Positions 1-5,915 of a stretch of DNA of 9,160 nucleotides are shown one piece after another. Every line of letters starts with the position of its first letter. Position 1 is the stretch's first letter. This DNA is from Pseudomonadota bacterium (GTDB lineage Bacteria > Pseudomonadota > Alphaproteobacteria > Rhizobiales > Kaistiaceae), in the NCBI GenBank assembly GCA_023433185.1, contig JAEZEN010000036.1, positions 1-9,160 on the forward strand, written 5' to 3'. The notes under the pieces are model-generated. The model did not search any database, was not told the origin of the DNA, and worked only from the letters and a program-made list of their open reading frames with translations. Both the position numbers and the translations under genes were made by a program.

Positions 1-1
1 C

Positions 2-1195
2 GCCATGACAGTCCATGCCGCCGTCGACCGAAAGGCGACCGAGCGCGGGTTCCAGGCCTGGCTGCAGAAGGACATCTGGCCGGAGGCCCGGGCCGCGGGC
101 GTCTCCCGGCAGACCTTCGACGCCGCCCTCAAGGGCGTCACGCTCGACTGGGACCTGCCGGAGCTGGCCCCGCCGGGCGCGCCGCCGCCCCCCCATACCA
201 AGGAAGTGCAAGCCGAATTTCGCAGCCCCGCCGCCTATTTCGACGAGAAGAACCTCAGCGCCCAGGTTGCGACCGGGCGCCAGCTGATCGCGAAATATGA
301 CCGGCAGCTCGCCGCCATCGAGGCGCGCTACGGCGTGCCGCGAGGCATCCTCATGGCGATCTGGGCCCGCGAATCAAGCTTCGGCCGCGCCGCGATTCCC
401 CATGCCGCGATCCGCACGCTCGCCACGCAGGCCTACATGAGCCGGCGGAAGGATTTCTTCCGGCCGGAACTGATCGCCGCGCTGCAGATCGTGCAATCGG
501 GCGAGGCGTCCCTCGCGCAGATGAAGAGTTCCTGGGCCGGGGCGCTGGGCCAGCCCCAGTTCCTGCCCTCCTACTACCTGAAATACGCCGCCGACGGCGA
601 TGGCGACGGCCGGCGGGACATCTGGTCCTCGCCGCCGGATGTCCTCGCCTCGATCGCCAACTTCCTGCGCAACGAGGGCTGGGATCCCGAGCGGAGCTGG
701 GGAATCGAGGTCCGCGTGCCCGATGCGGTCGCCTGCCACTTCGAAGGCCCAGAGCAGGGTCGGGGCATGGCGGAATGGCAGACCGCCGGCGTGCGCCGGG
801 TCGACGGCCGCGACCTGCCCCGCTTCGAGCAGAACCGCACCGCGTTCCTCCTGATGCCGGCCGGCCGCCACGGGCCGGCCTTCATCGTCAGCGGCAACTT
901 CTACGTCCTCAAGCAATACAACTTCTCCGACCTCTACGCCCTCTATGTCGGCCACCTGTCGGACCGCTTTGCGGACAACCGCGGCTTCTCGGCCGGCTGG
1001 GGCAAGGTCGGCGGCTTCAGCCGGGCCGACGTCGCTCGCATGCAGGCGCAGTTCGAGGCCCAGGGCCACGACGTGGGCGGCACCGACGGCCTGGTCGGCT
1101 TCAAGACCCGCGTCGCCGTCGGCCGCTGGCAGCAGAGCCGCGGCGAGCGCCCCACCTGCATGCCGGACGCGGCAATGGTGAGATCGATCCACTGA
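2..1195 (+). CDS. Lytic murein transglycosylase, MltB-like (SLT_2 plus peptidoglycan-binding domain), 5' partial
   Basis: Predicted periplasmic lytic transglycosylase that cleaves the MurNAc-GlcNAc bond of peptidoglycan to give 1,6-anhydro-muropeptides. Residues are numbered from the ATG at position 5. An SLT_2-type catalytic domain covers about 15-320. The likely catalytic acid is Glu123 in WARESSFG. The MltB hallmark block SSWAGALGQPQFLPS is at 175-189, followed by an Asp-rich EF-hand-like calcium loop (DGDGDGRRDIW, 197-207) as in MltB. KQYNFSDLYA at 303-312 is also typical. Residues about 335-395 form a C-terminal PG_binding_1-type domain. No signal peptide follows the ATG at 5, and the mature-type start (RGFQAWL) comes almost at once, so the true start and export signal probably lie upstream: the frame is open to the window edge. 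It converges on the next gene with a 15-bp gap. The family call is secure; the choice among MltB subtypes is not. Confidence 0.93.
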   Translation, partial: AMTVHAAVDRKATERGFQAWLQKDIWPEARAAGVSRQTFDAALKGVTLDWDLPELAPPGAPPPPHTKEVQAEFRSPAAYFDEKNLSAQVATGRQLIAKYDRQLAAIEARYGVPRGILMAIWARESSFGRAAIPHAAIRTLATQAYMSRRKDFFRPELIAALQIVQSGEASLAQMKSSWAGALGQPQFLPSYYLKYAADGDGDGRRDIWSSPPDVLASIANFLRNEGWDPERSWGIEVRVPDAVACHFEGPEQGRGMAEWQTAGVRRVDGRDLPRFEQNRTAFLLMPAGRHGPAFIVSGNFYVLKQYNFSDLYALYVGHLSDRFADNRGFSAGWGKVGGFSRADVARMQAQFEAQGHDVGGTDGLVGFKTRVAVGRWQQSRGERPTCMPDAAMVRSIH

Positions 1196-1210
1196 CGGGG
1201 TCTCGGTCAC

Positions 1211-2119
1211 CTAAGGCGTCACCGGATAGGGAATCGCATAGACCGCACCGGCGGCGTCGGGCGCGGCGAAGGCGGCCGGCGCCGTGACGTAGAGGACGCT
1301 TTCGTCGGCATTGAGCGCCGACGACGTGACGTAGTCGAGCGGGACCGGCACGGTTGCCAGCAGCGCGCCCGCCCTGTCGACCACGAACAGCCGGCCGGCG
1401 CCATATTCGGCGATGATGACGTTGCCGGCTCGGTCGGCGGCAAGCCCGTCCGGGCCGACTTCCCAGCCCCGGTCGGGATCGGCACCCGCGAGATCGTCGA
1501 GGGCGACGAAGACGCGCCGGTTCGCGAGCGTGCCGTCCGGGGCGACATCGAAGGCGAGCACGCGGCGCGCGAGATGCTCTGAGGCGTAGAGGATGCGCCG
1601 GTCGGGCGACAGCGCCACGCCATTGGCATAGTGCATCTGCTCGGCGACCCGCGTCAGCGTGCCGTCGGCCGCCAGGTGGAGGATCGCGCCCGTCGCCCGC
1701 GCACCGGGAGCGAAGACGCCCGAGGATGAGAAATAGACCCCGCCCGCGCCGTCGCTTGTCGCGGCATTGGGGGCGACGAAGGGCTGGTCATCGCGGTCGC
1801 GGGCGATGACCTCGACAAGCGCGCCGTCGCGGGTGATGCGGGCCACCACCCCCTCGAGGTGGCAGAGGACGGCGAGACCGTCACCGGCAGGAACGACCGA
1901 GGTCGGCCCGCAGCCGTCCCGCGACCAGAGCGGCGCGTTGGCCGCGCCGTCGAATCGCATGACGCGGTCATTGCCCATCTCGGCATAGTGGAGGACGCCA
2001 TCGACCACCGAGGGTCCCTCCGGGTAGGCGGAGGCCGGGTTGACGACGCTCAGTCCGGACGATGCGGCCGCGGCCGGAAGTGTCGCGAGGACCAGCGCGA
2101 CGAACGCGACGCGACGCAT
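1211..2119 (-). CDS. Exported SMP-30/gluconolactonase-like beta-propeller protein
   Basis: 302-residue protein with a signal peptide (MRRVAFVALVLATLPAAAA, cleavage near residue 19-20) and a six-bladed SMP-30/gluconolactonase/LRE-type propeller. Residues matching the divalent-metal site of SMP-30 are visible by motif: Glu34 in YPEGPS, Asn118 in APNAATSDGAGGVYF, Asn166 in YANGVALSPD and Asp224 in GPDGLAADRAGN. Family members hydrolyse sugar or other lactones, but many exported relatives have no known substrate. Cys70 and Cys86 could form a disulfide after export (inference). I chose the ATG at 2119 because it begins the signal peptide; the frame stays open further upstream, but that stretch is Arg/Gly-rich and lies inside the preceding gene. 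That gene's stop codon is 2 bp before this ATG and no strong Shine-Dalgarno is seen, so translational coupling is likely. Confidence 0.85.
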   Translation of the reverse strand: MRRVAFVALVLATLPAAAASSGLSVVNPASAYPEGPSVVDGVLHYAEMGNDRVMRFDGAANAPLWSRDGCGPTSVVPAGDGLAVLCHLEGVVARITRDGALVEVIARDRDDQPFVAPNAATSDGAGGVYFSSSGVFAPGARATGAILHLAADGTLTRVAEQMHYANGVALSPDRRILYASEHLARRVLAFDVAPDGTLANRRVFVALDDLAGADPDRGWEVGPDGLAADRAGNVIIAEYGAGRLFVVDRAGALLATVPVPLDYVTSSALNADESVLYVTAPAAFAAPDAAGAVYAIPYPVTP

Positions 2120-2121
2120 CG

Positions 2122-2778
2122 CTATCGCGGCCCGCCGGGCGGCACTTCGGTCCGGACCGAGGCCGCGATCGCGCGAATTTCGGCCGCGACCGAGGGATGC
2201 GACATCGCCAGGCTGTCGACATCGCCGATCTCGACGTCCTCGGCCGGCACCACCCCGGGCCACTCGGTGCTGCCGCCCAGGAACCAGGAGCCATCGCCGA
2301 GGAGGCGCGCGGTGTGGAACGTATCGCCGGGAATGTGGAGCTGGACGCGCTGCCCGCCGCGAATGTCCGGACCCACGACGACCCTCTCCGCGGACCCATC
2401 CGCGTGGAGGAGCAGGACCTCGAGCGGATCGCCGAGATAGTAGTGGTAGAGCTGTCCGTTGCGGATGCGGTGGGCCCGAACCGGCGCGGTCGGCGTCACC
2501 AGGAAATAGAGCGCGGACCCCAGCGGGCGGCCGTCCGCGAAAGGGGCCGGCAGGCCGCCGGGCGCGATATCGAGCGGGCTCGTGAAGGTGACCCGGACAT
2601 AGCCGCAGGTCGCATTCGGCTGGAGGTCGAGGAGCCGGACGATGTCCTCGGCAGCGAGGGGCGCCTCACCTGCCGCCGTCGATGCCATCGCACTTATCCC
2701 GGCCGCGAGACCTGCTCCCGCCGCGAGCCCGGCGCCGAGAACGCGCCGTCGCGGGATGCCTTCACCCGTTTCGCCCAT
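2122..2778 (-). CDS. Cupin_5 (DUF985) family protein with Tat-like signal sequence
   Basis: 218-residue protein. The N-terminus carries an Arg triplet (Arg10-12, PRRRVLGAG) followed by a long Ala/Gly hydrophobic stretch ending near MASTAAGEA (31-39), resembling a twin-arginine export signal. Residues about 44-205 match the Cupin_5/DUF985 pattern: LLDLQPNATCGYVRVTF, RPLGSALYFLVTP, AHRIRNGQLYHYYLGDPLEVLLL, VVGPDIRGGQRVQLHIPGDTFHTARLL, and a terminal DVDSLAMSHPSVAAEIRAI helix. His103 and His112 keep the cupin histidines. The Asp-Glu usually found between them (as in SDEIWHF) is Gly-Gln here (108-109). The function of the family is not firmly established; 'sugar epimerase-like' is only a name. 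A good Shine-Dalgarno (GGGAGGGA, 5 nt spacing) supports the ATG at 2778. It is the first gene of a minus-strand pair with the SMP-30-like gene and is divergent from the dehydrogenase. Confidence 0.85.
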   Translation of the reverse strand: MGETGEGIPRRRVLGAGLAAGAGLAAGISAMASTAAGEAPLAAEDIVRLLDLQPNATCGYVRVTFTSPLDIAPGGLPAPFADGRPLGSALYFLVTPTAPVRAHRIRNGQLYHYYLGDPLEVLLLHADGSAERVVVGPDIRGGQRVQLHIPGDTFHTARLLGDGSWFLGGSTEWPGVVPAEDVEIGDVDSLAMSHPSVAAEIRAIAASVRTEVPPGGPR

Positions 2779-2977
2779 CGTCGTCCCTCCCGTCCGGTCA
2801 CGCGCGCCGGCAGCAGCCGGATTATGGACCGCCGACACGATCCGGGAAACTCGGGAATGTCGCCCTGCCCCTTGTCTTCCGCGCCCCAATCGGGCCATTG
2901 AACCCCGACGAGCCGGAAGGGCGGTACGCAGAGTCGCCCCTGGTCCGTATCGCGACCCACGGGGAACAAGGACGGCC
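2779..2977. other. Divergent intergenic region
   Basis: 199 bp between the outward-facing cupin and dehydrogenase genes; it must hold the promoters of both directions. On the minus strand, CATAAT (complement of 2821-2826) resembles a -10 box about 43 nt before the cupin ATG. On the plus strand I see only a partial -35-like TTGAAC at 2898-2903 with no convincing -10. No strong inverted repeat, riboswitch or small ORF is recognised. Confidence 0.6.
2821..2849 (-). promoter_or_regulatory. Weak candidate sigma-70-type promoter for the cupin/propeller pair
   Basis: The minus strand reads CATAAT (2826-2821, five of six bases of TATAAT). A poor -35-like TTTCCC (2849-2844) lies 17 nt upstream. The distance to the cupin start codon is suitable. 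The -35 matches only about half of the consensus, so this is a candidate only. Confidence 0.3.
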
Positions 2978-3961
2978 ATGCACATTCTCATCATCGGGGC
3001 CGCCGGCATGATCGGCGTCAAGCTGACCAACCGGCTCATCAAGGACCAGGGCCTTGCCGGGAAGCCGATCGACGCGGTGACGCTGGTCGACGTCGTGGAG
3101 CCGGCCAAGCCCGCGGGCGCACCCTTCGCGGTGACGACCAAGGCCGCCGACCTCTCCGTCCCCGAAACGGCCGCGGACCTCGTCGCCGGCCGTCCCGACG
3201 TGATCTTCCACCTCGCCGCCATCGTCTCGGGCGAGGCGGAGGCCGACTTCGAGAAGGGCTACCGGATCAACCTCGACGGCACGCGCTACCTCTTTGAGGC
3301 GATCCGCAAGGTCGGCGCCGGCTACAAGCCCCGCGTGGTCTTCACCTCGTCGATCGCGGTCTTCGGCGCGCCCTTCCCGGACGCGATCCCCGACGAGTTC
3401 CACCACACGCCGCTCACCTCCTACGGCGCGCAGAAGGCGATCGACGAACTGCTGCTCGCCGACTACACCCGCCGCGGATTCATGGATGGGATCGGCATCC
3501 GGCTCCCCACGATCTGCGTGCGGCCGGGCAAGCCGAACAAGGCCGCCTCCGGCTTCTTCTCCGGCATCATCCGCGAGCCGCTGGCCGGCCAGGAAGCCAT
3601 CCTGCCGGTCGGCGAGGATGTCCGTCACTGGCACGCCAGCCCGCGCTCGGCGGTCAACTTCCTCGTCCACGCGGCGGAGATCGACGGGGCCGAGGTCGGG
3701 CCGCGCCGCAACCTCTCCATGCCGGGCGTCTCGGTGACGGTCGGCGAGCAGATCGCGGCGCTGCGCAAGGTCGCCGGCGACGACGTCGCCAAGCGCATCC
3801 GCTACGAGCCCGACCCTGTGATCGTCGGGATCGTCGCCGGCTGGCCGCGCAATTTCGCGCCGGTCCGCGCCCCGGCGCTCGGCTTCAAGGCGGAGCAGAG
3901 CTTCGAGGAGATCATCCGCATCCACATCGAGGACGAACTCGGCGGCACCTGGGTCAAGTAA
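2978..3961 (+). CDS. denD: D-erythronate dehydrogenase (NAD-dependent, extended SDR family)
   Basis: 327-residue cytoplasmic NAD-dependent dehydrogenase. DenD oxidises D-erythronate to 2-oxo-tetronate in four-carbon acid-sugar catabolism. A Rossmann glycine motif (GAAGMIG, 7-13) is followed by Asp38 at the end of beta-2, which favours NAD over NADP. The extended-SDR catalytic residues are Ser124/125 (FTSS), Tyr149 and Lys153 (YGAQK). The block RLPTICVRPGKPNKAASGF, then GIIREPLAGQEAILP (175-210) and the HASPRSAVNFLVHA segment are characteristic of DenD as opposed to UDP-sugar epimerases. The ATG at 2978 has AAGGA five bases upstream; the frame extends further upstream without an SDR-like sequence. 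It is probably co-transcribed with the glyoxalase-like gene 4 bp downstream. The usual partners (OtnI isomerase, OtnK kinase, OtnC decarboxylase) are not in the window, so the exact substrate is inferred from sequence type alone. Confidence 0.85.
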   Translation: MHILIIGAAGMIGVKLTNRLIKDQGLAGKPIDAVTLVDVVEPAKPAGAPFAVTTKAADLSVPETAADLVAGRPDVIFHLAAIVSGEAEADFEKGYRINLDGTRYLFEAIRKVGAGYKPRVVFTSSIAVFGAPFPDAIPDEFHHTPLTSYGAQKAIDELLLADYTRRGFMDGIGIRLPTICVRPGKPNKAASGFFSGIIREPLAGQEAILPVGEDVRHWHASPRSAVNFLVHAAEIDGAEVGPRRNLSMPGVSVTVGEQIAALRKVAGDDVAKRIRYEPDPVIVGIVAGWPRNFAPVRAPALGFKAEQSFEEIIRIHIEDELGGTWVK

Positions 3962-3965
3962 CCCG

Positions 3966-4331
3966 ATGGAGGCGCGGCGCGTCGTTCCGGTACTCCGCAT
4001 CTTCTGCGAGGAGAAGGCGCGGGAATTCTACTACGGCTATCTCGGCTTCACGGTCGATTTCGAGCATCGCTTCGAGGACGGCGCGCCCCTCTACCTGCAG
4101 GTCTCGCGCGGCGGCATGGCGCTGCATCTCAGCGAGCACCACGGCGACGGTACGCCGGGCTCGGTCGTCTTCGTCGACATGACCGGGCTCGACGCCTTCC
4201 ATGCCGAGCTCGCGGGGCGCGGCTATCGCTTTCTTCGCCCGGGGATCGAGGCGATGCCCTGGGGCACCCGGGAGATGCAGGTCACCGACCCTTTCGGCAA
4301 CCGCATCCGCTTCAGCGAGGCGGCGGACTGA
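3966..4331 (+). CDS. Glyoxalase/bleomycin-resistance superfamily (VOC) protein
   Basis: 121-residue single-domain VOC-fold protein of the type often annotated 'glyoxalase superfamily protein' (Glyoxalase_7-like). Visible features are PVLRIFCEEKAREFYYGYLGF (8-28) with the opening beta strand and helix, QVSRGGMALHLSEHHGDGTPG (45-65), the RPGIEAMPWGTREM segment (91-104) and the closing VTDPFGNRIRF (106-116). The length fits one subunit of a dimer. Relatives are annotated as bleomycin resistance proteins, but their real ligand is generally unknown, and I cannot confirm a complete metal-binding set here. It starts 4 bp after the denD stop with no clear Shine-Dalgarno, so translation is probably coupled to denD. 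No resistance phenotype should be assumed. Confidence 0.85.
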   Translation: MEARRVVPVLRIFCEEKAREFYYGYLGFTVDFEHRFEDGAPLYLQVSRGGMALHLSEHHGDGTPGSVVFVDMTGLDAFHAELAGRGYRFLRPGIEAMPWGTREMQVTDPFGNRIRFSEAAD

Positions 4332-4350
4332 CGTCCCGGACCGGGCGCCC

Positions 4351-4378
4351 TTGCCGGGCCGCATTCGGGCGATATGTT
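4351..4378 (+). promoter_or_regulatory. Weak candidate promoter for the S41 gene
   Basis: TTGCCG (4351-4356) and TATGTT (4373-4378) are separated by 16 nt in the 100-bp gap between the VOC gene and the S41 gene. Each hexamer matches the sigma-70 consensus at four of six positions. The S41 start codon follows about 50 nt later. The gap itself suggests separate transcription; the match is too weak to be firm. Confidence 0.3.
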
Positions 4379-4431
4379 CCCGTTCTGCAGATCGAGGGGC
4401 GGCTGTTCTTTCACCGGAAGGATGAAACCGC

Positions 4432-5682
4432 ATGACATTCCTCGTTCGCGCGGCGCTGGTCGCGGCGCTCGTCATACCCGCGGCTGCCGGCGCCGCCGAA
4501 CGCGACCTTCGCTCGGGGAATCCGGTCTTCGACCGCGCCGTCGAGATTGTGACCGCCAACTTCTACCGCCCGGCCGAGCTCGACCGCTTCCGCGATGCGG
4601 TGGCGCTGACCCTCGACAGCCTGCCCGACCTCGCCGAGGCCGAGGAGGGCCTCGTCGACGATGCGATCGACTTCGTCCTCGCCAGCCTCGAGACCTCCCA
4701 TACGGCGCGCTATCCCGTCGGCAGCGTCGAGTACTACGAGCTGCTGGACGTTTTCCGCTTCGGCCTCCGCGACGCGGTGCGCCGCCTCTACCCGCCGGAT
4801 GGCGCCATCACCTATGACGGCATCGGCATCGCGACGCGGGAGATCGACGGCGCGACCTTCGTCACGGACGTCTACGACGGCGGCCCGGCCGACACGGCCG
4901 GCATCCTCGCCGGCGACGAGATCCTCTGGGCCGACGGCAAGCCCTTCCTCGGGGCCGAGAGCTTCCGGGGCCGCAAAGCGGCGCCGGCGATCCTGACGCT
5001 GCGCCGCGAGGCCGGGACCGACCCGATCACCCTCACGGTGCCGGTCGAGAGTCTGAAGCCGTCGCAGTCTCTGGTCGAGGCCACCGCGGCAAGCGCCGAA
5101 GTCGTCGAGCGCGACGGCTACCGCATCGGCTATCTCCGGATCTGGGCCTACACCGACAATGCCATGAAGGGCACGATCGAGACCGCGATCACCGGCCCGC
5201 TCGCGGACGCCGACGCCCTCGTGCTCGACCTGCGCGGGCGATGGGGCGGCGCGCCTGCGACGGCGGCCGACACCTTCGTCGGCGGCGCCCCGGACATGGT
5301 GATGACCGACCGCCGCGGCCGCGACAACGTCGTCCATGCCCGGTGGCGGAAGCCGATGGTGGCGATCATCGACGAGGGTTCGCGGAGCGGCATGGAGATC
5401 TTCGCCCATGCGCTGAAGGCCGACGGCATCCCGCTGATCGGCACGGCGACCGCCGGCGACGTGGTCGGCGGGCGCGGCTACATGCTGCCCGACGACAGCC
5501 TCCTGATCGTGGCCGTGGTCGACGTGACGGTCGACGGCGCCCGCCTCGAGGGCGCCGGCGTCGCTCCCGACGTGGCGGTCCCCTTCGACATCCGCTATGC
5601 CGCCGGCCGCGACCCGCAGCGCGAGGCAGCGATGGAGACGATCGTCGGAATCCTCTCCAACGAAGGCACGGTCGTGCAGTAG
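4432..5682 (+). CDS. Exported S41 (C-terminal processing/tail-specific protease) family protein with PDZ domain, atypical active site
   Basis: 416 residues. A Sec-type signal peptide spans 1-22 (hydrophobic core, then AAAGAAE). An N-terminal helical region (27-120) precedes a PDZ-like domain at about 127-207 (GIGIATREIDG; GGPADTAGILAGDEILWADGK). The S41 core is at about 228-390: YLRIWAY, the strand LVLDLRGRWGG (263-273), the nucleophile region DEGSRSGMEIF with likely catalytic Ser319, TATAGDVVGGRG (338-349), and the closing RLEGAGVAPDVAV. In Prc/CtpA proteases the catalytic lysine follows the Thr-x-Gly; here that position is Asp343. Either a different catalytic arrangement, as in Thr-Ala-Gly-type S41 relatives, or loss of activity is possible. 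A strong Shine-Dalgarno GGAAGGA (4416-4422) lies 9 nt before the ATG. A role in periplasmic protein processing is inferred from the family. Confidence 0.85.
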   Translation: MTFLVRAALVAALVIPAAAGAAERDLRSGNPVFDRAVEIVTANFYRPAELDRFRDAVALTLDSLPDLAEAEEGLVDDAIDFVLASLETSHTARYPVGSVEYYELLDVFRFGLRDAVRRLYPPDGAITYDGIGIATREIDGATFVTDVYDGGPADTAGILAGDEILWADGKPFLGAESFRGRKAAPAILTLRREAGTDPITLTVPVESLKPSQSLVEATAASAEVVERDGYRIGYLRIWAYTDNAMKGTIETAITGPLADADALVLDLRGRWGGAPATAADTFVGGAPDMVMTDRRGRDNVVHARWRKPMVAIIDEGSRSGMEIFAHALKADGIPLIGTATAGDVVGGRGYMLPDDSLLIVAVVDVTVDGARLEGAGVAPDVAVPFDIRYAAGRDPQREAAMETIVGILSNEGTVVQ

Positions 5683-5734
5683 GCTGCGGACAGGCGATTC
5701 GACCGCCGCTTTCCTGTGCAGGAGGGGCAGCCTA
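5680..5734. repeat. Inverted repeat TAGGCTGC / GCAGCCTA after the S41 gene
   Basis: A perfect 8-bp inverted repeat has its left arm at 5680-5687 (beginning with the S41 stop codon) and its right arm at 5727-5734. The 39-nt interval contains a smaller palindrome, TCCTG-TG-CAGGA (5712-5723). No run of T follows, so this is not a classical intrinsic terminator. It could be a 3'-end structure of the S41 mRNA or protein-binding sites upstream of the sigma-54 promoter. Confidence 0.4.
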
Positions 5735-5737
5735 GTC

Positions 5738-5768
5738 TGGGCATCCTCGGGCGTGTGCCGGATGCCCA
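5738..5768. promoter_or_regulatory. Nine-bp dyad, possible activator site or terminator hairpin
   Basis: TGGGCATCC (5738-5746) and GGATGCCCA (5760-5768) form a perfect 9-bp inverted repeat separated by 13 nt. The half-site centres are 22 bp apart, about two helical turns, which suits a dimeric DNA-binding protein. The dyad is centred about 74 bp upstream of the start site predicted for the sigma-54 promoter, near the range used by enhancer-binding proteins. It does not match the NtrC consensus closely. A hairpin ending S41 transcription is the alternative, though no T-tract follows. Confidence 0.45.
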
Positions 5769-5801
5769 TCGCGTCCGGCGACCGGCGTTTGCCCAATCCG
5801 G

Positions 5802-5816
5802 TGGCACGCCTCTTGC
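5802..5816 (+). promoter_or_regulatory. Sigma-54 (RpoN) promoter, -24/-12 elements
   Basis: TGGCACG (5802-5808), four bases, then TTGC (5813-5816) reproduces the full core sigma-54 consensus. The invariant GG (5803-5804) and GC (5815-5816) are separated by the required 10 bp. The flanking bases are imperfect: G instead of a pyrimidine before TGG, and G instead of A/T after TTGC. The predicted start site is near 5828, giving a leader of roughly 88 nt before the substrate-binding-protein start codon. Its intergenic position and correct orientation strengthen the call; other TGGCACG words in the window lack the -12 part. Confidence 0.78.
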
Positions 5817-5908
5817 GATACTCCCGGGGTGGCGTTCCGGGTGCCGGGCGATTTCGGATTTTGCAGCGGCTGGGGCGCGATCCCACGCCGCCTCAGGCAC
5901 GAAAAGGC

Positions 5909-5913
5909 GGGAG
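5909..5913 (+). promoter_or_regulatory. Ribosome binding site of the substrate-binding-protein gene
   Basis: GGGAG lies 2 nt before the ATG at 5916 and 8 nt before the in-frame ATG at 5922. An AAAAGG at 5902-5907 is 8 nt before the first ATG. The two starts differ by two residues, and the spacing of GGGAG slightly favours 5922. The sigma-54 start site near 5828 rules out upstream start codons. Confidence 0.55.
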
Positions 5914-5915
5914 AT

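Noticed and set aside
1196..1210. Possible bidirectional terminator between the convergent genes
   Set aside because: Only 15 bp, with no inverted repeat or T-run; nothing supports a terminator here.
2642..2977. Extension of the denD frame upstream of the ATG at 2978
   Set aside because: The extension overlaps the cupin gene and reads as low-complexity Pro/Arg/Ala, whereas the Rossmann strand MHILIIGAAG starts exactly at 2978 behind AAGGA.
3629..3643. TGGCACG resembling a sigma-54 -24 element inside denD
   Set aside because: The sequence four bases later is CCCG, not TTGC, and the site is within coding sequence.
2822..4000. 392-codon minus-strand open frame opposite denD
   Set aside because: Asp/Arg/Val/Gly-rich shadow without motifs; denD on the plus strand has catalytic residues and a Shine-Dalgarno.
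4332..4370. GC-rich repeats after the VOC gene (CCCGG-A-CCGGG and similar) as a terminator
   Set aside because: The perfect palindrome has a 1-nt centre and cannot form a proper loop; the other pairings are only 4-5 bp and no T-run follows.
4411..5886. 491-codon minus-strand open frame opposite the S41 gene
   Set aside because: The translation is rich in Arg, Asp, Val and His with no family motifs, and it mirrors a well-supported exported protein. It is the usual antisense artefact of very GC-rich DNA.
5828..5915. Riboswitch in the leader of the binding-protein gene
   Set aside because: Only short stems such as CCCGG/CCGGG are seen, with no recognisable conserved core of a TPP, purine or other riboswitch.
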